Source: Bacteroidales bacterium UBA7009 (GTDB taxonomy: Bacteria > Bacteroidota > Bacteroidia > Bacteroidales > Paludibacteraceae). From it: a stretch of DNA of 14,924 bases. The stretch is taken from the NCBI GenBank assembly GCA_002449665.1, contig DJXH01000051.1, positions 1 to 14,924 of the forward strand, read 5' to 3'. This document shows positions 6,455 to 13,629 of this stretch, one piece after another (the stretch's first letter is position 1; each line of letters opens with the position of its first letter). The position numbers and the translations under genes are program-made. Below the pieces are notes generated by a model. It did no database searches and had not been told where the DNA came from. It saw only the letters and a list, made by a program, of their open reading frames with translations.

Positions 6455-6901
6455 TTATACTTCTCTTTGTTGCTGCCAGTCTTGGTAGGGGAACCGAGAC
6501 AGCATCTCCGCCGCTTGGTCAAGTCCTGTCTGTATCTTGCCGCCTATCATGGCTTTGAACATAAAGGGTATGTCGGCTTTGAGCGTCAGGCGGATACGTG
6601 TATCCACAGGCGATAGTTCTTTTAGTTGAATCCAAAAATTCATTTCCATGGGTATGTTCTCAAAGCCGAACTTGATGGTGTCGTTTTCTTTCTTATCCAC
6701 TATGCGGACTGTTATTTTCTGTCCTAATCCGTCCACTTTGAGACGTACATAGTCTTCAGTTATCTCCAGTTCCTGCACCTTGTCTTGCGGAATAAGGTCT
6801 TTTACTCGGTTGAGGTTGTCTAATCGGCTCAATACCGAATAGACGGTATGTGCATCTGCCGGAATAGAGCAAACTTTGCTCTCGTATTTGGTCTCTGACA
6901 T
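6455..6901 (-). CDS. SRPBCC (START-like) fold protein
   Basis: A 148-residue soluble protein with no signal peptide. The pattern ESKVCSIPADAHTVYSVLSRLDNL at the start, alternating beta strands in the middle (LKVDGLGQKITVRIVDKKEN), and a long C-terminal helix (KIQTGLDQAAEMLSRFPY) fit the SRPBCC/polyketide-cyclase-like helix-grip fold, which forms a pocket for hydrophobic ligands. Members of this kind are common in Bacteroidales and mostly uncharacterised. It starts 3 bases after the lipoprotein stop codon and lies just upstream of psd, so a lipid-related ligand is a fair guess but only a guess. No catalytic residues can be assigned. Confidence 0.8.
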   Translation of the reverse strand: MSETKYESKVCSIPADAHTVYSVLSRLDNLNRVKDLIPQDKVQELEITEDYVRLKVDGLGQKITVRIVDKKENDTIKFGFENIPMEMNFWIQLKELSPVDTRIRLTLKADIPFMFKAMIGGKIQTGLDQAAEMLSRFPYQDWQQQREV

Positions 6902-6904
6902 ATC

Positions 6905-7669
6905 TTATTTGTTTTGATTATTGTCGCTGATTTGTCTTTCTCTCGCCTTGTTCAGCCGCCTTTCCAATGTCTCTGCCTGCCTGTTGGACACTCTGATTGT
7001 GTTCTCGAGCGTTGCTATGTCGGTCATGACAAGCGACAGTTCGAGAGTCTGCCGCAGTGCTTCTTTCTCGTTGTTTTGCAGGTAATAGACTGCTTTCTGC
7101 TTGCCGTGAGCCGTTACTTTTATCCGCTCTTGCAGGTGTGTGGCTACGAACTCAAGCAGGCGTTTGGCATCCTCGTCCCTTATGCTCACTATCTCGTGTA
7201 CACCCTCTGCTTCAAAACTGTGCCTGCTGCCTTCCGCCTCGGCATACACCTCTCCCGCCTCTAATCTGACGGCGGTATGGTCTATGGGCTTGGCACCGTA
7301 GTAGTACGACTGTACTATCAGTGCGCCTCTGTCGTCTGTCTGCGCCTGCAAAAACTGCCTTTGGGTGTTCTTCTGTGTGGTTAGCAGGCGGTGGGTATAG
7401 TAGCCGTGGTCTTCATAGTTCTCCTGCTTTTCGTAGGAGAAGAATTTTATGAGCGAATCGGCTTTCGGCAGCAGTGTGTTCAGTATGGAGTCGGAATAAA
7501 CGGCTGTCTGCTTGGCTCTTATGAGCGAAAGGCTATCGGCTGCCATCTTCTCGCGGCGCATCTTGTCGGCAGCATTTTCGCCGCTGCAAGACGCGGCTGC
7601 CGCCATAACGGTCAGCAGTCCGAAAAAGAGCAATATAGTTGTGCTGTGCTTGCGGGTATATGTGTGCAT
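6905..7669 (-). CDS. Putative lipoprotein, unknown function
   Basis: First gene of the minus-strand operon, 254 residues. The N-terminus has a basic start, a hydrophobic stretch at residues 11-26 and a lipobox ending in C28 (AASCSG), so it should be lipidated and envelope-anchored. After it comes a charged helical segment (residues 33-60), a central region with several beta strands (about 85-190), and a C-terminal region (about 195-254) rich in E, R, L and Q that looks like coiled coil. I do not recognise a named domain. The C-terminal cysteine-free helix and tight linkage to an SRPBCC protein and psd suggest an envelope or lipid-related job, but no more can be said. The ATG at 7667-7669 lies 22 bases downstream of a near-perfect promoter. 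Confidence 0.8.
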   Translation of the reverse strand: MHTYTRKHSTTILLFFGLLTVMAAAASCSGENAADKMRREKMAADSLSLIRAKQTAVYSDSILNTLLPKADSLIKFFSYEKQENYEDHGYYTHRLLTTQKNTQRQFLQAQTDDRGALIVQSYYYGAKPIDHTAVRLEAGEVYAEAEGSRHSFEAEGVHEIVSIRDEDAKRLLEFVATHLQERIKVTAHGKQKAVYYLQNNEKEALRQTLELSLVMTDIATLENTIRVSNRQAETLERRLNKARERQISDNNQNK

Positions 7670-7691
7670 AATAATTCAGTCTAACAATTCG

Positions 7692-7723
7692 CAAAGTTAC
7701 GACACTTGATTGTCTTGTGCAAA
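7692..7723 (-). promoter_or_regulatory. Bacteroidales sigma-ABfr promoter of the lipoprotein-psd-deoC operon
   Basis: On the minus strand, TTTG (7720-7723) is followed by exactly 20 bases and then TAACTTTG (7692-7699). This is a full match to the TTTG-N19-21-TAnnTTTG consensus, 22 bases before the start codon at 7669. Confidence 0.85.
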
Positions 7724-7801
7724 CACACGGCTAAATTCTTTACTGTTTTTGGGTAATTATCCGCATATTTTTATATATTTTATCAAAAATTATGCAAAAT
7801 C

Positions 7802-7832
7802 TTGTGTAATCCGAAAAAACGCACTAATTTTG
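7802..7832 (+). promoter_or_regulatory. Bacteroidales promoter of the TPR lipoprotein-mutL operon
   Basis: TTG (7802-7804), a 20-base spacer, then TAATTTTG (7825-7832) matches the -33/-7 consensus. It is divergent from the promoter at 7692-7723. The start codon at 7951 lies 118 bases on, so the mRNA would have a leader of about 110 bases, long for this phylum. Confidence 0.8.
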
Positions 7833-7950
7833 CAGCCGAATTGTGGAGTGGGCTGTATATAGTCAGCGTTTTGAAGGATATATATGGGACGTTCTACAGC
7901 AGTTTCAGACAAGACAACGAAAGATATAAATAATTCATTACTATTTAATT

Positions 7951-9636
7951 ATGAAGAAAATTTTCTTTTTTGCGATGATCGTTGCAGTTGCAATGTTATC
8001 ATCTTGTGGTGCTCCTATCGCACCTGACCAAATCAAATGCAATCCTAATCCTATGACCGTAGTAGGCGGCAAAGTGAACGTAGAGATTACAGGTACTTTC
8101 CCTCAGAAGAAATTTGCCAAGAATGCCGTTGTTATAGTTACTCCCGTACTTAAATACAACGGTCAGGAGACTCTCGGCGAGCCTGTTACATACATAGGCG
8201 AGAAAGTGAAAGAAAACGGCAAGACCGTAAGTTACAAACAGGGCGGTACTTATACCCAAAATGCAAGTTTTGACTATATCCCAGAGATGGCTCAGTCTGA
8301 ACTATGGCTCCGTTTTGAGGCTCGCAAAGGTAAGAAAGCCGTTGAGATTCCCGAAATAAAAGTGGCTGACGGTATCAACACCACATCTCTGCTCGTTAAC
8401 CCCAAAGAGGCTCGCACTCAGATTACTCCCGACAAATTCCAACGCATCATCCAAGAGACCCAAGAGGCTGACATCCTCTTCCTTATCCAACAGGCAGAGC
8501 TTCGTCAATCGCAACTCACCTCTCAAGAGATGAAAGACCTCAAAGCCGCTATCGTTGAGGCTGACAAGGCAGAGAACAAAGAAATTCACAGCCTTGAAGT
8601 GGCAGGTTATGCAAGTCCCGATGGTACACAAGAACTCAACGAGCGTCTTGCCAAAAACCGTCAGACCAACACCGAGAACTACCTCAAACGCGTTCTTCGT
8701 CAGAGTAAAGTGAAAGCCGGTATCGACACCGACATCACTGCCGAGGACTGGGACGGTTTCAAGAAAGCCGTTGAGCAAAGCAACGTACAAGAGAAAGATA
8801 TGATTCTCCGTATTCTCTCTATGTATAATGATCCCGAAGAGCGTGAGGCACAGATAAAGAACCTCTCTGCTGTATATCAGACTATTGCTACCGACATTCT
8901 TCCTGCTCTCCGTCGTAGCCGTCTTATCCTCACCACCGACATCATAGGTAAGTCAGACGAGGAAATCTCTGCTCTTGCAAAGAACGACCCTGCTGCTCTC
9001 AGCGTTGACGAACTGCTCTATGCTGCTACTCTCACAAGCAATCCTGCCGAGAAGATGGCTATCTATGAGAAAGTTACAAACATCTACAAAGACGACTATC
9101 GCGGATGGAACAACCTCGGTATGTGCTACTTCGCACAAAACAACGTTGAGCAGGCACGTCGTTGCTACGACAAAGCCCTCGCTATCGCTCCCAACAACGC
9201 TGATGTTAACTACAACGCAGGTGTAGCCGCTATGGTGGACGGCGACCTTAAGAAAGCCGAAACATATCTCGGCAAAGCAGCCGGTACTGAAGGCGACCTC
9301 GCTACCGCTATGGGTACTCTCTATACTATGAAGGGTGAGTACAACCGCGCTAAAGGTTCGTATGGCAAGACGGTTAACAACAACACCGCCGTTCAACAAA
9401 TCCTCAATGAGGACTATGCAGGTGCGCGCAAGACCCTTGCTGCCATAGAGAACCCCAATGCCACCACTGCTTATCTCTGCGCAATCGTTGCCGCTCGTAC
9501 CAACGACCGTGACGGCGTTTACAGCAATATGCAGAAGGCTGTCAATATGGATGCAGCTATGAAGGCACGTGCCGCTAAAGATATTGAGTTCGCTAAATAT
9601 ATGGAAGACAGCCAGTTCCTGGCTATCGTGAAGTAA
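7951..9636 (+). CDS. Lipoprotein with OmpA-like segment and TPR repeats
   Basis: The 561-residue product starts with a lipoprotein signal peptide (lipobox LSSC, C19). Residues 25-150 look like a beta-sandwich region. Residues 205-255 (LEVAGYASPDGTQ, then NERLAKNRQTNTENYLKRVL) match the core of OmpA-like domains, which bind peptidoglycan; here the usual order G-x-(A/T)-S-x-x-G, then N-x-x-L-x-x-x-R is clear. From about 365 to 500 there are tetratricopeptide repeats (YRGWNNLGMCYFAQNNVEQA, ADVNYNAGVAAMVDGDLKKA), a protein-binding scaffold. It is probably outer-membrane anchored with a structural or assembly role. Codon use is strongly biased (CTC, CGT, GGT, AAC, AAG), which suggests high expression. 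It is the first gene of an operon with the small gene at 9647 and mutL. The order OmpA-like then TPR is the reverse of the TPR-PD40-OmpA layout of PorE-type proteins, so it should not be equated with PorE. Confidence 0.9.
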   Translation: MKKIFFFAMIVAVAMLSSCGAPIAPDQIKCNPNPMTVVGGKVNVEITGTFPQKKFAKNAVVIVTPVLKYNGQETLGEPVTYIGEKVKENGKTVSYKQGGTYTQNASFDYIPEMAQSELWLRFEARKGKKAVEIPEIKVADGINTTSLLVNPKEARTQITPDKFQRIIQETQEADILFLIQQAELRQSQLTSQEMKDLKAAIVEADKAENKEIHSLEVAGYASPDGTQELNERLAKNRQTNTENYLKRVLRQSKVKAGIDTDITAEDWDGFKKAVEQSNVQEKDMILRILSMYNDPEEREAQIKNLSAVYQTIATDILPALRRSRLILTTDIIGKSDEEISALAKNDPAALSVDELLYAATLTSNPAEKMAIYEKVTNIYKDDYRGWNNLGMCYFAQNNVEQARRCYDKALAIAPNNADVNYNAGVAAMVDGDLKKAETYLGKAAGTEGDLATAMGTLYTMKGEYNRAKGSYGKTVNNNTAVQQILNEDYAGARKTLAAIENPNATTAYLCAIVAARTNDRDGVYSNMQKAVNMDAAMKARAAKDIEFAKYMEDSQFLAIVK

Positions 9637-9646
9637 GACGATACGA

Positions 9647-9880
9647 ATGTCAGTATTGTTCCCGAAAGTAAACAAGCCGCGTGAGTGGGACTATCGCCCC
9701 ATTTACTACGACAAAGATAAAGAGGCGCGCAAGGAGAAACTTGCGCGCCTTCGTAAGAGTAGTCTTACAGAAGAGTATGCTGCGCGCCGCCGGCAGCGAG
9801 AGCAACGCCAAAGCCGCAGGCTTGTGTGGCTCTTGGCAATAGGTATGCTCCTCGCTATGTTGTATTATTTCTTGAGTTAA
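9647..9880 (+). CDS. Small basic protein with a C-terminal membrane anchor
   Basis: A 77-residue protein starting 10 bases after the TPR gene and ending 3 bases before mutL. The N-terminal half is highly charged (KPREWDYRPIYYDKDKEARK), the middle is arginine-rich (residues 32-58), and residues 59-76 (LVWLLAIGMLLAMLYYFL) form one transmembrane helix at the very end. By positive-inside logic the basic part would be cytoplasmic and tail-anchored. I recall similar small proteins with a Y-x-P-x-Y-Y-D-x-x-K-E motif just upstream of mutL in other Bacteroidales, but cannot check. Function unknown; nothing links it to DNA repair other than position. Confidence 0.8.
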   Translation: MSVLFPKVNKPREWDYRPIYYDKDKEARKEKLARLRKSSLTEEYAARRRQREQRQSRRLVWLLAIGMLLAMLYYFLS

Positions 9881-9883
9881 GAT

Positions 9884-11686
9884 ATGGATGTCGTTCGTCT
9901 TCTGCCTGATAGCGTAGCCAACCAGATTGCAGCAGGTGAGGTTATACAGCGTCCCGCAAGTTGTCTGAAAGAACTTGTGGAGAACTCGCTTGATGCGGGT
10001 GCGACGCGCGTACAGATTATAGTGCGCGATGCCGGTCGTACTATGCTTCAGGTGATAGACAACGGCAAGGGTATGAGCGAGACGGATGCCCGTATGGCTT
10101 TTGAGTGGCACGCCACATCGAAGATCCGTGAGGCTGCTGACCTCTTCAGCCTGCGTACTATGGGCTTTCGCGGAGAGGCGCTGCCCAGTATATGCGCCGT
10201 GTCGCAGGTGGAGATGCAGACCCGCATAGCCGACAGCGAACTTGGTACTCTGCTCGAAATAAGCGGATCGCAGGTGCAACGCCAAGAACCGGTGCAATGT
10301 CCCATTGGGACGAACATCAAAGTTCGTAATCTGTTTTTCAATGTCCCTGCCCGCCGCCGTTTCCTTAAGACCGACCAGACTGAGATGCGCAACCTGCTGC
10401 AGGAGTTTTACCGCATTGCGCTTGTCTATCCGAAAGTGGCGTTTACGCTCGTCAGTCAGGACGAAGTGCTACTTGATTTACCTGCGGCAACGGAGAAACT
10501 GCGGATAGAAGCACTTTTCGGTTCGCTCACCCGCCACACTTTCTCACATCAGTTAGTGGAGATAGCCTCGGACACCGAACTTGTGTCAATACGCGGCTTT
10601 GTGGGCAGACCCGAAGATGCGGGCAAAAACAGCAAGCAGTATTTCTTTGTGAACGGTCGTTTTATGCGGCACGCCTATTTTCACAAGGCAGTGATGACCG
10701 CATACGAAGGTATGCTGACAGGCGGGGTGATGCCCTCGTATTTTATCTATTTTGACATAGACCCCGCTTCTATCGATGTCAATATCCACCCGACAAAAAC
10801 CGAGATAAAGTTTGCAGATGAGCAACTCATTTTCCCCATCCTGCTTGCTACGGTACGCGAAGCCCTCGGCAAGTTTAACGTAGTGCCGTCCATTGACTTT
10901 GACACTGCCGGCAAAATAGATATTCCTTCTTTCCTTCGCGGCTCATCATCGCCCGCAGAGCCTGCTACAACCGGAAATACTAACTACAACCCCTTCTCCT
11001 CATACAAGCAGAGCCGCCCGATGTCTGCGGGGTGGAAGACGATGTATGACGACACCCTCAAGACGACCGAGTTGGTCTTCAGCGACAAAGAGGAGAGCGA
11101 GTCTGGCGATGTCTTGTCAGGCTTGGAAGCGGGTGAGGTGATGCAACTGCAAGACCGATATTTCATCCTCCCTTCCGATGCGGGGTTGTTGCTTATCAGC
11201 CGTTATCGCGCGCACGTGTGCGTACTATATGATACGTGTATGAAGCGTTTGGCTGCCAAAGATATTGAGCGACAGCAGATGCTCTTCCCCGAGATTTGGG
11301 ATCTTGACACTGATGATGTGCCGTTCGTCGAGCAAATGCGCGAAGACCTGCTCTCGCTCGGGTTTGACCTTGAGCGCATTGCACCTCGCAGTTTCAGCGT
11401 ATCTGCTGTTCCTGCTGTGCTTGACGGCAGCCGCGCACTCGAAACGCTGCAAAATATACTTGACAACGTAAAGCAGACAGGCTTACAGGCGCGAGATATA
11501 CTCTTAAGGCAGATGGCACTTGTTCTGGCGCAGAACGCCGCAGTGAGGGACGGCAAACCGATGACGCAGGCCGAGGCTGAAAACCTCTGTTCGCAACTGC
11601 TCAAACTGAAGGAATATACCTTTACTCCCGATGGCAAAAAAACGATGCATCTTCTCAAAACGGAAGAGATAAACAAACTCTTTTAG
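9884..11686 (+). CDS. mutL: DNA mismatch repair protein MutL
   Basis: MutL couples mismatch recognition by MutS to strand removal. The 600-residue product has the full GHKL ATPase N-terminus: KELVENSLDAG (E30, N34), DNGKGM (59-64), HATSKI (76-81) and GFRGEAL (94-100), then the transducer domain (VNIHPTKTEIKF at about 301-312), a linker with low-complexity residues (about 345-415) and the C-terminal dimerisation domain. The expected endonuclease motif DQHA-x2-E-x4-E is replaced by SRYRAHVCVLYD (439-450), the ACR motif by AQNAAVR (Q550), and CPHGRPT by TPDGKKT (581-587). So the metal site of nicking MutL proteins appears absent. It ends the operon; a new promoter for rimP follows 19 bases on. 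Confidence 0.97.
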   Translation: MDVVRLLPDSVANQIAAGEVIQRPASCLKELVENSLDAGATRVQIIVRDAGRTMLQVIDNGKGMSETDARMAFEWHATSKIREAADLFSLRTMGFRGEALPSICAVSQVEMQTRIADSELGTLLEISGSQVQRQEPVQCPIGTNIKVRNLFFNVPARRRFLKTDQTEMRNLLQEFYRIALVYPKVAFTLVSQDEVLLDLPAATEKLRIEALFGSLTRHTFSHQLVEIASDTELVSIRGFVGRPEDAGKNSKQYFFVNGRFMRHAYFHKAVMTAYEGMLTGGVMPSYFIYFDIDPASIDVNIHPTKTEIKFADEQLIFPILLATVREALGKFNVVPSIDFDTAGKIDIPSFLRGSSSPAEPATTGNTNYNPFSSYKQSRPMSAGWKTMYDDTLKTTELVFSDKEESESGDVLSGLEAGEVMQLQDRYFILPSDAGLLLISRYRAHVCVLYDTCMKRLAAKDIERQQMLFPEIWDLDTDDVPFVEQMREDLLSLGFDLERIAPRSFSVSAVPAVLDGSRALETLQNILDNVKQTGLQARDILLRQMALVLAQNAAVRDGKPMTQAEAENLCSQLLKLKEYTFTPDGKKTMHLLKTEEINKLF

Positions 11687-11704
11687 ATATTTTTGTACAA
11701 AAAG

Positions 11705-11735
11705 TTGCACAATCAAAATATAATCCGTACCTTTG
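11705..11735 (+). promoter_or_regulatory. Bacteroidales promoter of the rimP-nusA-infB operon
   Basis: TTG (11705-11707), a 20-base spacer, then TACCTTTG (11728-11735) is a full -7 match. The bases after it (CAGCGG) resemble those after the -7 at 7832 (CAGCCG). A 14-bp self-complementary TTTTTGTACAAAAA sits just upstream at 11690-11703 and partly touches the -33 region; it may close mutL or be a regulator site. Confidence 0.8.
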
Positions 11736-11750
11736 CAGCGGATTAAAGTG

Positions 11751-11773
11751 AAGGGAACCCAAAAGGTTCCCTT
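11751..11773 (+). promoter_or_regulatory. Leader hairpin of the rimP operon
   Basis: AAGGGAACC (11751-11759) pairs perfectly with GGTTCCCTT (11765-11773) around a CAAAA loop. Given the promoter, it would lie within about the first 10-35 bases of the mRNA. The bases after it are A-rich, not a U-tract, so it looks less like a terminator than like a stabilising 5' hairpin or a target of feedback control (NusA is encoded in this operon). Confidence 0.6.
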
Positions 11774-11805
11774 AAACATATAAAAATAAACCGCTTTTCT
11801 TGTAT

Positions 11806-12267
11806 ATGACAGACGTTGTATTAGTGCGAAATCTTGTTACGGACTATCTTCGAGATACTGACTATGAACTTGTGGATGTGTCGGTTAGCAAAGATAATAA
11901 TATCGTTGTGGAGATAGACCGCCTGCGTGGTGTGGATGTGGATTTTTGCGGCGAACTGAACCGTTATCTTGTGGATAAACTCGGCGATGAAGACGATTAT
12001 TCGCTTGAGGTTGGCAGTGTCAGTCTGACAGCCCCGTTTAAGACTCGTATGCAATATGAAAAACACCTTGGCGAGAACGTGGAAGTACTGACGGCGGAAG
12101 GTAAGAAACTGCGCGGACAGCTTGTCAGTGTGGACGAAAACACTTTCTCTGTTGACATTGAGCAGATGGTGGCGGTGGAGGGAAAGAAACGCAAACAAAA
12201 GCAGATAGAAACGTTCACTTGGACCTACGACGGCGTAAAGAGCGTGAAATATGTTTTCGCTTTTTGA
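11806..12267 (+). CDS. rimP: Ribosome maturation factor RimP
   Basis: RimP is a cytoplasmic factor needed to mature the 30S ribosomal subunit. The 153-residue product has the family pattern: an N-terminal alpha-beta domain (VEIDRLRGVDVDFCGELNRY at about 35-55), the signature YSLEVGSVSLTAPFK at about 64-80 (equivalent to the LEVSSPG-type motif) and a C-terminal SH3-like barrel with KKRKQK. I chose the ATG at 11806; an in-frame TTG at 11800 is less likely. The gene lies first in the near-universal rimP-nusA-infB order and 45 bases before nusA, which supports the call. Confidence 0.95.
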   Translation: MTDVVLVRNLVTDYLRDTDYELVDVSVSKDNNIVVEIDRLRGVDVDFCGELNRYLVDKLGDEDDYSLEVGSVSLTAPFKTRMQYEKHLGENVEVLTAEGKKLRGQLVSVDENTFSVDIEQMVAVEGKKRKQKQIETFTWTYDGVKSVKYVFAF

Positions 12268-12312
12268 CGGAAAATGAAGATAACTTATTAACAATTATTA
12301 TATACCATTTTT

Positions 12313-13572
12313 ATGGCAACAAAACAATCAGGGTCAATCAATCTGATTGACATCTTTTCAGAATTCAAAGAGTTGAAGAACATTGATCGTCAGACCTTTA
12401 TCAATGTTCTTGAAGATTCGTTTCGTAATGTTATAGCCAAAATGTATGGCTCTGATGCCAATTATGATGTGATTATCAATCCCGATAAGGGTGATCTTGA
12501 GATTTATCGCAACCGTCTCGTTATGGAAGATGACGATGTGGCTAATCCCGAGACACAGATAAGTTTGAGCGAAGCTCTCAAGATAGACGATGAGGCAGAG
12601 GTGGGAGAAGAGATTACCGACAAGGTGGAGTTCTCCTCTTTCGGTCGCCGTATGATTCTCAACCTGCGCCAAACGCTTGCTTCCAAGATACTTGAACTGC
12701 AAAAAGAGAACCTCTATATCCGCTACTCGGAGATGCTCGGTCAGGTGGTTAGCGGCGAACTGTATCAGGTGTGGAAGAAAGAGATGTTGCTGCTCGATGA
12801 GGACGGCAACGAACTCTACCTCCCCAAGCAAAACCAGATTCCAACAGACTTCTATCGCAAGGGCGATACCGTTCGCGCCGTGGTAGTGCAGGTGGAGAAC
12901 AAGAACCAAAATCCGAAGATTATCCTGAGTCGTACCAGTCCGCTTTTCCTGCAACGTCTCTTTGAGCAGGAGGTGCCGGAGGTACACGACGGTCTGATTG
13001 CTATCAAGAACATTGCCCGCATACCGGGTGAGAGAGCCAAAGTGGCAGTTGAGAGTTTTGACGACCGTATCGACCCCGTAGGTGCTTGCGTAGGTATAAA
13101 AGGTGCGCGTATTCACGGTATAGTGCGCGAACTCAGAAACGAGAACATAGACGTTATCAACTACACGTCAAACATCAATCTCTATATCCAGCGCGCCCTT
13201 GCTCCGGCAAAGATTTCGTCTATGAACATCAACGATGAAGAGAAGAAAGCCGAAGTCTATCTCAAGCCCGACGAGGTAAGTCTTGCTATCGGTAAGGGCG
13301 GATATAACATCAAGCTCGCTTGTATGCTTACCGGCTATCAGATAGACGTTTATCGTGAGATGGACGAGGCAGATACGGAGGATATCTATCTTGACGAGTT
13401 TAACGATGAGATAGATCAGTGGATAATAGATGCCCTCAAAGGTGTCGGTCTTGATACCGCCAAGTCTGTTTTGGCACTGCCCAAAGAGGAACTGATGAAG
13501 CGCATTGACCTCGAAGAAGAAACGGTTGACGACATCTATCGTATCCTTTCAGCAGAGTTTGAGGAGGAATAA
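12313..13572 (+). CDS. nusA: Transcription termination/antitermination factor NusA
   Basis: NusA binds RNA polymerase and nascent RNA and modulates pausing, termination and antitermination. The 419-residue product has the N-terminal polymerase-binding domain (about 1-125), an S1 domain (about 133-200, with GDTVRAVVVQVENKNQNPKI), KH1 with G-x-x-G as GIKG (261-264) and KH2 with GKGG (327-330). An acidic C-terminal helical stretch with a helix-hairpin-helix-like segment (DALKGVGLDTAKSVLALPKEEL) follows, ending EFEEE. There are no long acidic repeat domains of the E. coli AR1/AR2 size, usual for Bacteroidota. Upstream context ATACCATTTTT is A/T-rich with no Shine-Dalgarno. infB follows after 57 bases. 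Confidence 0.97.
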   Translation: MATKQSGSINLIDIFSEFKELKNIDRQTFINVLEDSFRNVIAKMYGSDANYDVIINPDKGDLEIYRNRLVMEDDDVANPETQISLSEALKIDDEAEVGEEITDKVEFSSFGRRMILNLRQTLASKILELQKENLYIRYSEMLGQVVSGELYQVWKKEMLLLDEDGNELYLPKQNQIPTDFYRKGDTVRAVVVQVENKNQNPKIILSRTSPLFLQRLFEQEVPEVHDGLIAIKNIARIPGERAKVAVESFDDRIDPVGACVGIKGARIHGIVRELRNENIDVINYTSNINLYIQRALAPAKISSMNINDEEKKAEVYLKPDEVSLAIGKGGYNIKLACMLTGYQIDVYREMDEADTEDIYLDEFNDEIDQWIIDALKGVGLDTAKSVLALPKEELMKRIDLEEETVDDIYRILSAEFEEE

Positions 13573-13629
13573 CCGAGCACTGCTGTAATAAATATAAACA
13601 TACCTAATCACTTAAAAACCCAATATCTT

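Noticed and set aside
7884..8027. Upstream 47-codon frame beginning MGRSTAVSDKTTKD and overlapping the lipoprotein start
   Set aside because: There is no sign of a start context, and the second half is simply the shifted frame of the signal-peptide codons. It is kept only as a remark on the leader.
8953..9675. 240-codon minus-strand open frame inside the TPR lipoprotein gene
   Set aside because: It is antisense to a gene with strong codon bias, domains and signal peptide. It is rich in V, S and C without any family match.
11690..11703. TTTTTGTACAAAAA as an intrinsic terminator of mutL
   Set aside because: It is self-complementary but has no loop room and no G/C stem. As RNA it would be weak. 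It is noted only with the promoter.
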